Part shown: positions 57,101 through 62,930 of the stretch, one piece after another
Numbering within the stretch: the stretch's first letter is position 1
How the letters are laid out: every line of letters begins with the position of its first letter
Assembly: GCA_949752745.1 (NCBI GenBank)
Contig: OX457029.1
Location: forward strand, 17,359,413-17,423,412
Length of the DNA: 64,000 nucleotides
DNA from: Protula sp. h YS-2021
Lineage: Eukaryota > Annelida > Polychaeta > Sabellida > Serpulidae
Reading direction: 5' to 3'
Made by a program: the position numbers and the translations under genes
The notes under the pieces: model-generated
Seen by the model: only the letters and a program-made list of their open reading frames with translations
Databases searched by the model: none
What the model was told of the DNA's origin: nothing

Positions 57101-60100
57101 GGAACACGTACAGTTTTGGTATGTCGCGTTTTGGTGACTCTCTGGGAGACTCGTTCGGTGTTATGAATACCTTCCCCTGTCCACCAAATGTAAACTTGAG
57201 TTTGGGGACGGATTCTTCGTCCTCTCTTTTTATCTGTAACATAATCAAGGTACCGCTATTTGAATCGGGAAGAAGGTGCAAATTAAACCACCTTTAAAAA
57301 GTGTCTGTTTGCTCAATAATGTACCTTTTTTCAGAAAGACACCTTTTCTTGCTTACAAATTCAGTGATTTGTTTCTTTGTATATATCCAATTATTTACAT
57401 TACATGGCATTGCAAGGCTGATATCTCACACACGGAATCCAGTCTTACACATAACGCAAGTCTTTACGCCTCTTGATTCTGAGTAGCTTTGAGGAATTTT
57501 TTGGCTGAGTCATGGTTTACACATTAATACATAGCTCACAACTGTCTTTCTATTTTCGTTCTGCCCTCCGCTGGCGAGTTTTCTGTGCATTTTTTAATAG
57601 ATTCTGGGTAAACAAATGGACAGCTTTGCACCAATCGGTAATGGACGAGTGCCTTGAGACAAAAGTCACTGCGTACGCACACACAAGAACCGGCACACGA
57701 CAACCCCACGCGACTGCATTCAATAATGTGGTTCAAACTTAGGCTCAAACTCTAAATCTGAGTAAAGCATGAGCTTCAGTCAAATAAAACAACTGTTCAA
57801 TTTTTTCTCACCATAACTTGTGTAAAGCACTTTATTTCAGTAATTTTTAGTTATAGAAGCAAACATTTCTCCCACTGCTCACAGAAAGGGTCTAGTGTTA
57901 AGCCGAGTGGCGACGCTGAAAACATTAATCTCATATTTTAAACAAAAGCCTTAAGGAACTTAAAACTCAAATTTCAAACTCAATCTGGGTATGAGTTTGA
58001 GCTAAGTTGTCGAATACGGGCGCTGGTCTTCTGCTTAAGTTCACACTTATACCGTTAAGTCTACATTGTGATTTGTATTGACTCGTGTATATCCTGGGAT
58101 TACCTTATCTTTGTCTTTCTTTTTCCTTATTTTCTCCTTATCTTCCAAATCTCTTTCTTTCTCCTTTTTCTTCTTCTTTTTCTTTCCTTTCTTTGTTTCT
58201 TTGTCCGAGTCTTCCGTTACCTAAAATTATCATAAAACAGAATGCATACACTTTATCTGACTCAGTAAACAACACGCGTGGCTTTCCTTAACTGCAACAA
58301 AAACTGTTCCCCTTCGCTAAACTGCACTTGCTTTGAGGTCGATTTTACATACTGTTATACCTGTTACCATAACTGTCATTCTGTCATGATAATGTATCGT
58401 CACTACTATCTATCGATACTTTGCATGCACCTTCTTACTTATTTATACTTTTCCTTCCATGTACTGTATCTTTTCAAACACGACACGAAGAGCCGTTAGA
58501 ATACTTACAACGACATGACATCAGACTCACGCTTTTGATGGTGAACTCCTTGCCTATGCCTATCCTCAGGGAGGGTATTGTCTCCGTCTTATCGCTAGAT
58601 GGAGCTGCACGCTCGGGCGACGATGACGACTGCGAGGCTTCTAGTAATTTTTCACGTAGCTTCTCTTCTAGCCTTTTCTCTTTCTTCAGTTGTCTCTCCT
58701 TGTCGCTTTCTGTATCTTTGTGTTTTCTCCTCTCCCTATCTTTCTTCTTCTCTTTCTTAGACTTGCTTTTCTCTCGCGGTGAATCTGCATGCACATCAGG
58801 CACCACCGGCGCCGTGTTGGCCTCAGTCAGGCTTTTCCTCTTGTCCTCTGCACGTAACTTGTCCATTTCGGCTGCCTGCTGGCGGATCCAGTCTGGGGTG
58901 ACACGGCCGGACATTTCGGACAGGCCTTTCGCCTTTTCCTCGGTCGGTTCAGGCTTAACATCTTGCTGCTGGAGGATTTGCTGCCGAAGTTTCTCCTCTT
59001 TCGCTCGCTGCGCCTCGGCCGCCGCCTCCCTCCGCAGCCTCGCCTCCTCTTCTGCACCTTCCTCCATCTCGCCTTGCTTCAACACCGCCGCTATCGTTTC
59101 ATCTATCGAGGCCGTCGGCTTTTTCAGCTTTTCGCTTTTAGGCCTGGCGGGAGACTTTTCCGTCGTTGTGATGACCTCCACCGTTTCCACGGTCACCCCT
59201 GGCGGCACGTCAGTCTCACTAAAGGGTGTGTTGAAATCAAGTTTTTGGATGGAATCGCTCTGTTTATGGGACTTCGATGATGTCTTTTTGCTCCATGGCG
59301 GAGACTGAATGGGCTGTTGTTTTAGTTGAGCTTTTGTTGGAACCCCAATAGGCGGTTCTCCTGTTAAAAAATACTGGCTAATTGGAATGGATACATCTTT
59401 CTTGCTCCCAGGTGGTCTCCCGGGGCTCTTCGGTGGTCTTCCCCTGCCTGGACTCTTTGGCGGTCGGCCCACCCTGCCTGGAGATTTGGGTGGCCGTCCA
59501 GGAGACCGGCCTCGCCCAACAGCACCTGGTGACTTCGGGGATAAAGGAGATGACATTGGTGACCTCACAGGTGACTTCGTCCCAGGTGATTTCGGTGGCC
59601 TACCCGGGGAGCGTGCCGGAGATTGAAAAGGTGATTTTGGGGGTCTGCCCGGTGATTTTGGTGGTCGCCCTGGAGATTTTGGTGGTCTGCCGGGAGATTT
59701 CGGAGGTCGCCCTGGGGATTTAGCTGGTCTACCAATCGGCGACTTCGCCACGATGCCCGATGATTTAGGTGACTTTTTAAAAGGCCTTCCAGGTTTTTTC
59801 TTCTTCTCTGCAACTGTTGTTACCACAGGTTTCTGCGTTTGAGCTGTTCCAAGCCCACCTTTTGGCGACTTCGGAGGTTTACTTTCAGTCCTTGGTGATT
59901 TAGGAACATCAATGGGTTCAGTTTTAACCTCAACCTTGACCTCTTCTTTCGCTACAACATTATTTTCTCCTCCGCCTTTAGGCGAAGGTACGTTGTCTGT
60001 TATCTTTGGAAGTGAAGGCGTTTGAAAAAACGCAGGCTTGACCATAGGGGTGGTTGGGGTAGGAAGCGGTGGCGCATTGGGCTCAGGCAATTTTCCTTGG

Positions 60101-60184
60101 CCAATAATATCGCCTGAATCGGATATAAGTACATTTCGCATTTCATATCTGCTCGGGGCTGCCTCTTCCGGGTAAACGCGTGAC
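39033..60184 (-). CDS. TAF3: TAF3, TFIID subunit 3; middle and C-terminal part, six exons
   Basis: TAF3 is a TFIID subunit that binds H3K4me3 at promoters. Six exons on the minus strand join without a phase conflict (2617 nt, about 871 residues plus stop). In order they encode: a proline/lysine-rich region with GRPPKSP repeats; KPTASIDETIAAVLKQ, like the ASID motifs of vertebrate TAF3; a long charged coiled segment (KKEKKKDRERRKHKD); three IPxL-type motifs; an SP-rich region; and a PHD finger with IWICPAC, ADDGSPMIGCDVCDDWYHW and DCVGI, nearly identical to human TAF3. It ends in an RG/KKK tail. The N-terminal histone fold is missing here and must lie beyond 64000. The last two exons are tiny and separated by introns of 9.8 and 7.0 kb packed with transposon relics, so automated calls could easily miss them. 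Confidence 0.93.
39700..41250 (+). repeat. 51-bp minisatellite element in TAF3 intron
   Basis: The head at about 39709-39730 has AAGTTTGTCCAAGGACAAAG, then family sequence (CCAGCGTGCAGGAGCAAGG, GACGAGATGGCAAAGAGC). About 200 bp of other sequence interrupts it (39890-40080). Then about 20 units of roughly 51 bp (ACCAGTGCGCATGTTTATTT) run to 41240. Confidence 0.85.
41270..42115 (+). repeat. Satellite array with AAATGAAATCGGATAAAAAC units
   Basis: About five to six diverged units share CCTCACACCAAAAATAAATG, ATCGGATCAAAACTGTAG and AAAATTCCCCCAAAAAT. It ends near 42085-42115 with a hairpin (AAGCTTACCCGTAACGTAAGCT) and GGGCTAAAAA, the same layout as the ends of the 155-bp arrays. Confidence 0.75.
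42729..43752 (-). mobile_element. Helitron-like element with 178-bp satellite
   Basis: On the minus strand it begins ATCCCCCGTGAAACGGAGGG at 43752, followed by a GTCCGTCCGTCC run. About five units follow (near 42862, 43040, 43218, 43350 and 43528, mostly 178 bp apart) with CTATACATGTGCACATATG and TTGACGTTGCACATCTTTAT on the plus strand. ATCCCCCGTGAAACC in plus orientation closes the left side at 42730. No CTAG end seen. Confidence 0.6.
44728..45115. repeat. Direct duplication, about 186 bp, two copies
   Basis: GCTCATTTTGGTCAAATCGC, CTGATGCAGGAGCTCGAGAG and TAGAAGGTTCATTAGTTAGA occur twice with few differences. The second copy forms the left end of the Ginger-like element. Confidence 0.85.
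45283..45410. repeat. Short duplicated segment
   Basis: TCTACGCAAAACGACTAC, GAACTGTCTCAC and GAAGGTACTGGTGG repeat with a G-run between copies. Non-coding. Confidence 0.6.
45814..46045 (-). mobile_element. tRNA-derived SINE with perfect 12-bp target duplication
   Basis: GAATCGCTTGTA flanks it at 45802-45813 and 46046-46057. On the minus strand box A is TGGCCTGGTGG and box B is a perfect GGTTCAATCCC. The best preserved promoter of the three copies. It lies inside the Ginger-like remnant, so it is younger. Confidence 0.92.
46349..46987 (+). pseudogene. C-terminal end of an integrase-type transposase (KRBA2/SCAND3-like, Ginger class), decayed
   Basis: It reads through stops and one frameshift near 46700. 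Recognisable pieces are RIANISQKRKLASEA, MVKRSR, GDNVTVPLPLVDRGRGNPRN, DETDLYTIAAMGGVLKGKFS, FDFCAVRLLNE and VALRQAAQF, and a Cys-rich tail RCKCFKARVQCNSRCH...SLSC just before the stop at 46985. This order is typical of the end of transposon-derived integrase proteins annotated as KRAB-A domain-containing protein 2-like in invertebrates. The upstream Ala/Thr-rich GACCG tract may belong to it or be separate. Confidence 0.75.
47050..47285. repeat. Repeated and inverted AGCCAATCT motif
   Basis: A unit of about 60 bp (TCCATTGCAAAAGTT, CAGCCAATCTGTCAAATTTT, CCTTCCTCGATT) occurs twice. Then AGCCAATCTA and its inverse AGATTGGCT alternate several times up to 47275, able to fold into hairpins. Confidence 0.7.
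47903..48480 (+). pseudogene. pogo/Tigger-like transposon remnant
   Basis: CAGTGAAACCCCGAATATGG at 47903 is a typical pogo/Tigger terminal repeat. At 48413 an ATG opens MGGVERKRNELSLSDKVKIV, the start of the CENP-B-like helix-turn-helix of such transposases, and then the frame is lost. The right end is absent or unrecognisable. Confidence 0.65.
48481..49024. other. TAF3 intron, AT-rich remainder
   Basis: Nothing recognisable between the pogo-like relic and the PHD exon. Confidence 0.5.
49025..49125 (-). CDS. TAF3: TAF3 exon with the H3K4me3-reading core of the PHD finger
   Basis: Acceptor AACTATAG, donor GTAAGT, phase 0 in and phase 2 out. It reads GENGEIIWICPAC, TLADDGSPMIGC and DVCDDWYHW. 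The residues that hold trimethyl-lysine in human TAF3 (Asp of DDG, Met, Asp and Trp of DDW) are all present. At 101 bases it is very short. Confidence 0.94.
49187..49262. repeat. 27-bp minisatellite, three units
   Basis: GGGACATTTAGGCCTGGAGT plus TGGGCCT, three times with small changes, in the 7.0 kb TAF3 intron. Confidence 0.8.
49390..50415 (-). mobile_element. Mutator-like element with about 70-bp inverted ends
   Basis: The left end reads CGACATAACGCCCAACGACA, AAGTCCGAAAAAA and ACGACATTTGGACCGATTTT. The right end, inverted, reads CGACATAACGCTCGACGACA, ACGTCCGAAAAAA and GCGACATTTGGACCGATTTT. The interior holds a transposase fragment (49508-49846). Flanks TGAATCCAC and GGAATACCT could be a decayed 9-bp target duplication. 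Confidence 0.75.
49508..49846 (-). pseudogene. C-terminal fragment of a MULE-type transposase
   Basis: 112 residues beginning SEAWNQRFSHLVGFNHPSIW, then PKKRVPRQYQELQQRLATLC. This follows the pattern of the end of FLYWCH-associated MULE transposases (WHNRF, HPSIW, RR or KKR, YxxLQxRLxxLC). The catalytic core is missing. Confidence 0.65.
50585..51280 (+). mobile_element. Second Mutator-like element with inverted ends
   Basis: The left end AATTCATCTAGCGACAATTC, then GGGGGTACGACAATTCATCT. The right end (51215-51280) gives the same boxes inverted, with an extra GACAATTCATCC unit. Around 50930-51060 plus-strand codons read LVAEGEWAE...LLFDNGQHSNSRLFIF, possibly part of a transposase N-terminal region. 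Confidence 0.6.
51478..52516. mobile_element. Third element with CGACATAACG-type ends
   Basis: Left end CGATAAAACGCCTCGCGAT, GCGACATAAGGTCTCGCG and GTGCGACAAAACGCCTCA. The right end, inverted, reads CGACATAACGTCTCGCGACA, TAACGCCTCGCG and GTGCGACAAGACGCCT. No coding capacity. It carries a nested element at 51730-52206. Confidence 0.65.
51730..52206. mobile_element. Nested MITE-like element
   Basis: The left end GTAGGAAAAAATGGTAACGG and the inverted right end GTATGGAATGAATGGTAACGG both continue with AAACGGAAAA-type repeats. About 480 bp, non-coding. Confidence 0.55.
52800..52925 (+). repeat. Short repeat fragment with TGTCCAAGGACA head
   Basis: AACAAGCATGTCCAAGGACA followed by CGAGTTACCAAACAAG and GAAACGAATACTGTTGGGCC. 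Matches 37506-37625. Confidence 0.7.
53030..53497 (+). repeat. Satellite array ending in GGGTTAAAAAA
   Basis: Two to three diverged units of about 160 bp (GGGAACATTCCTGCGTAA, AAACGATTGGAG, AGTAGCATTTTAAA). It ends ACATATGCACATACATTCG, GCCCAATAGAGTCGGCTGGG and TTAAAAAA. Confidence 0.65.
53510..54110 (+). repeat. 155-bp satellite units (GGCGGATCGCC family), diverged
   Basis: Three to four units with TTTTTGGCGGATGGCC, GAGAAGAAGCATTTTGAAAA and TTTTTCAAGAGAAGCC. An A-run sits at 53993-54013. Confidence 0.75.
54120..54800 (-). mobile_element. Satellite element with 177-bp units
   Basis: Units start GGTTCATTTTCCTTG at 54133, 54310 and 54487, and a fourth is diverged. The unit is exactly 59 codons, so a frame stays open through 54131-54637 by arithmetic. 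The right edge has a GACCGACCGAC run and ATCCCCTGTGGGGAAT, a variant of the left end of the Helitron-like family on the minus strand. Confidence 0.7.
54903..55206. mobile_element. Fold-back MITE of 304 bp
   Basis: The left arm GTTCACGTAAATCTGTGTAA, TCAGTAAATTCACGTAATTA... and the inverted right arm GTTACAGTAAATCTGTGTAA, TCAGTAAATTCACGTAATTC... match for about 70 bases. The arms themselves contain nested palindromes (TCACGTAATTCCTAAAA and its inverse). It lies in a TATATA tract, so a TA target is likely. Inside TAF3 intron. Confidence 0.85.
55230..55455 (+). repeat. Remnant of a satellite element ending GGGCTAAAAAC
   Basis: One unit-like stretch (CCAGGGAATACTCCAGCACA) and the end part with ACACATACACAAAATAG, ATAGCCCAGCGACAACAATC, GTCTGGGCTAAAAAC. 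The hairpin-plus-CTAAAAA layout matches the other arrays. Confidence 0.55.
55456..56086 (-). other. TAF3 intron next to the SP-rich exon
   Basis: A G-run is at 55740-55760 and an ATTATTATT run at 56018-56045. No exon seen. Confidence 0.5.
56087..56561 (-). CDS. TAF3: TAF3 exon: third IPxL motif and SP-rich region
   Basis: Acceptor TGTTATAG, donor GTAAGT, phase 2 in and phase 0 out. With the previous exon it reads IPKLVIKQREDSPEKR and VFTKVS, like the human IPRLTLRVG...KIVISKVV segment. Then come about 20 Ser-Pro or Pro-rich steps, and the exon ends RAVFAETQGTII, which matches the residues before the human PHD finger. Confidence 0.93.
56562..57111 (-). other. TAF3 intron
   Basis: No repeat or exon recognised. 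G-rich patch at 56829-56850. Confidence 0.55.
57112..57233 (-). CDS. TAF3: TAF3 exon: second IPxL-type motif
   Basis: Acceptor ATGTTACAG, donor GTACGT, phase 0 in and phase 2 out. It reads IKREDEESVPKLKFTFGG, QGKVFITPNESPRESPKRD, IPKL. Confidence 0.9.
57234..58103 (-). other. TAF3 intron
   Basis: No repeat or exon recognised. Confidence 0.55.
58104..58220 (-). CDS. TAF3: TAF3 small exon, Lys/Glu-rich
   Basis: Acceptor ATAATTTTAG, donor GTAATC, 39 codons in phase 0. It reads VTEDSDKETKKGKKKKKKKE, then RDLEDKEKIRKKKDKDK. Matches the KEKEK-rich stretch of vertebrate TAF3. It could be a cassette exon because its length is a multiple of three. Confidence 0.85.
58531..60184 (-). CDS. TAF3: TAF3 large exon: GRPPKSP repeats, ASIDE motif, charged region, first IPxL motif
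   Basis: Acceptor TTATGTACAG, donor GTGAGT, starts with one base of a split codon and ends in phase 0 (551 codons). Order: RVYPEEAAPSRYEMRNVL; EVKTEPIDVPKSP; about ten GRPPKSP-type repeats (59407-59793) including RGRP/PGRP cores like AT-hooks; KPTASIDETIAAVLKQ; Ala/Glu/Arg helix; KKEKKKDRERRKHKD; SSSSPERAAPSSDKTET; IPSLRIGIGKEFTIKS. A second possible donor 30 bases further has the wrong phase, so GTGAGT was chosen. Confidence 0.92.
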
Positions 60185-60579
60185 CTGTACATAAACCAAA
60201 CAGATACTCGTTAATTCTTACCACCCGGGACGTGTGTAATGACAGGGTTCCCACTCACTTGTGAAAATGGGGGTTTTGTACCCCCACTTATTGAAAACTG
60301 TGCGTGAATGCGAAAAAAATGGGGGTTCGGTTGCTTCACAAGTGAAATGTATAAAACATTCACCCAACATCTCAGGACCAGTTAGTAGTGGTCAACATTT
60401 ACGCAAGTAAAAGACAAAAAAATTCAAATAAATCGATCATTTCGTGTTTAATTATCGCTTTGTAATAGAAAGCAAACAAAACGGAAAACACTGCCATCAC
60501 AATAATAAAAGAACATAGGCATTGGAGACGCAGAGCTCTCAGCCAATAGCGGTTACATCACTGTGGTTCAGTTGCTCTT

Positions 60580-60965
60580 TTGAAATATCGCCCGGACAAA
60601 AACGATATACAAGGTGCGACGGATGGGTCCTTGCACATCCACATTATATATACTTTCTTCCTGTAAGGTTTAGTTAAGATCCGATGAATAGTTTTTGAGA
60701 TATCGCCCGGACAAGAAAAAGTTTTAAGTGCGACGGGCGGACAGATAAACGGACAAGGGAAAAATTGAACCCCCCGTTGCACATATGCACTACATATACC
60801 TCCTTCCTGTACGGTTTGGTGAATATCCTATGAATAGTTTTTGAGGTATCGCCCGGACAAAAAAAAAGTTTACGGAGAGACAGACGGACGGACTGACAGA
60901 CGGAAGGACGGCAAGACAGACCGATAGCAATAGCCTTCAGCCAATATTGGCTGAGGGCTAAAAAT
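60580..60965 (-). repeat. Satellite element fragment with ATATCGCCCGGACAA units
   Basis: Three units of about 130 bp: TTTTTGAGATATCGCCCGGA, CAAGAAAAAGTTT, TTGCACATAT or TTGCACATCC, ATATACTTTCTTCCTGTA. The right edge has a GACGGACGGAC run, a perfect palindrome (CTTCAGCCAATATTGGCTGAG) and GGGCTAAAAA. Confidence 0.75.
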
Positions 60966-61239
60966 TAATACTACCCCCGTTACAGTAAGAGTTCTGAATC
61001 CACTGAACTAAATACCTTGCAATGGTTGTAGTAAGATAACCAACTCAAAAATTTTAAATTCAATCAATCGCCCTGTAGTAGCATCTTAACTAAAGAGAAA
61101 TAAAATTCACAGATTTTTTCGGTACCGTACAGATTTTACTTAAATTTACTTCGCATAAATACTTCTCGTGGACGAGAAGGTAAAGACTGTTCATCAAGCC
61201 TTTTTCGACGACGCAACACTTCTTATCAACACCTTGTTT

Positions 61240-61627
61240 GAAACCGACTGGGAGGACAATTTTTTTTGTTAATTTCCCATAAATAATATTTTGTTGAGAA
61301 AACCCCCCGTTCACAGGGAACACTTGTAAGAGGCGTAACCTATAGTATGCAAGCCAGTTTTGCAAAATGTGGAAAAATTTCCTGATAGTCGGTCATTACT
61401 TTCAAGCAAAACGCTCTTAGTTGGTCATTTCTACTGTTAGTTGCGAGATATTTGAAGTCAAGAAAAGAATTTCTGGTTTCCTCAGCGCTGATTATTGCAT
61501 TTTCGCCTAGTGCAAAAGCCTTCAAATTCTCTTCCATTGCCTTGTTTTTGTGATTTCTAATACCATCAATATCGATCGGCAGAAGCTTTGGATTCAAAAT
61601 TAAACTTGGATTCTTCAAAATGCTCAT
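61240..61627 (-). pseudogene. hAT transposase C-terminal fragment, frameshifted
   Basis: NSRNDQLRAFCLKVMTDYQE, IFPHFAKLACIL, then a frameshift near 61345 and FPVNGGFSQQNIIYGKLT. This resembles the hAT dimerisation region, in which a Pro-rich stretch is followed by ERxFSxxN. No catalytic part survives. Confidence 0.6.
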
Positions 61628-61894
61628 GTCGGCTTCTGGAAATCTTTTATCAAAATTCGTCTAACAAATTTGATATGAAGTCATCTTTGACTTGGACAAC
61701 ATTATTTAAATGTGTTTTTTATCACAGGAATTTCTGTGCGTGACTGTACCCCCGACTCTTCAAAAGTGTGCGTGTTTGTGCGTGAATCACGCACAAACGC
61801 ACGGAAATGGGAACCCTGTTAATGATGAATAATCAGTGTGAAACTTCGGCCTATTAACTAGTTTATGCAACTAACAATAGAGGTTAGGACAATC

Positions 61895-61960
61895 CCCCCC
61901 CGGAACACCCGTCCCCCGGAACACCTGCCCCCGGAACACCCCCCCCCCCCCCGAACACCT
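61895..61960. repeat. C-rich short tandem repeat
   Basis: CCCCCGGAACACCYG-type unit, four copies with C-runs of different length. Confidence 0.75.
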
Positions 61961-62584
61961 GGCCCGATCAAAATTGGAGTTAAGCAGCATTTTTTTTTAA
62001 AAATTACCTGCTTACGTACAGACGACAAATGCCACCCCTCACCCCACATCGGCACGATAAAGTCGACTGATACAAAAATGTTCAATGTTCATTAATTGTT
62101 GGGGAAATCATCTCGGCAGTAATAGTCCTACGGGGGCAGTTGTCCTGTGGGTAACTGTCGGGAGGGGGAGAAGTCCGGGCTGCAGTTGTCCTATGAGCAA
62201 TTCTCCTGTTCCCCTAACAATGATACAGCAACGCTCAAATCAAAAACCCACCAAAGTTTGCTGGTTTGCTTGTGTCTGCACACACAGACCTACGCATTAC
62301 TGTCACTATATGCCTCGCTTCACGGACACTTTTGGCTTAATTTGTTTATAACTAAGAGCACCAGTGAGGCAGAATCCCCCATGCAACACCTTATGTCACT
62401 GGATGTTAGTTAATCCAACGAAATTGAAAACCCTACGCTGCCTAACAATTTTTGGTCGATTTAAAAAATAAGACAGCGTTGCACATATACAATATATATA
62501 TACATTTTTTTACTGAAAAAAAATCAGAACGCTGTATCGAATAGTTTCCCAGAACGCATCTCCGTGCAAACAGGTTTACATAAA

Positions 62585-62930
62585 CAAGTTTGTCCAAGGA
62601 CAAAGTCCCAGCTAACGAAAAGCGATAAGACCAATTCCAGCGTGCATTTCGGACCAGTATGCATGTATATTTAGCTTGCATTGATGCGTGGTTCGCATTT
62701 CGGACCAGTGCGCATGTTTATTTAACTTGAGATGATGCGCGATTATTATTTCGGACCACAGCGCATGTTTCCTAAACTTGCGCTGATACGTGGTTCGCAT
62801 TTAAGACCAGTGTGCATGTTTATTTAACCTGAGTTGATGCGCAGTTCGAAGTTCGGACCAGTGTGCATGTTGTTTTGGCTTGCGTTGATGCGCGGTTCAC
62901 ATTTCGGACCACTGCGCAAGTTTATTCCCA
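62585..62930 (+). repeat. Short copy of the 51-bp minisatellite element
   Basis: Head AACAAGTTTGTCCAAGGACA, only about 50 bp of family sequence, then six units (ACCAGTGCGCATGTTTATTT). The long middle part present at 26.7 and 39.7 kb is missing. Confidence 0.8.

Larger units (their letters stand above)
60243..61818 (-). mobile_element. hAT transposon remnant
   Basis: The left end CAGGGTTCCCA and the right end, inverted CAGGGTTCCCA, are typical hAT ends. GTAATGA and TTAATGA flank the two sides, a near-perfect target duplication. GTGCGTG motifs recur inside both ends. It encodes a decayed dimerisation region on the minus strand (61240-61627) and contains a later satellite insert (60580-60965). 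It lies just upstream of the first TAF3 exon seen. Confidence 0.75.

Noticed and set aside
58421..59308. 295-residue plus-strand frame opposite TAF3
   Set aside because: Shadow of the TAF3 exon. Ser/Leu-rich composition is the antisense of Lys/Glu-rich coding sequence.
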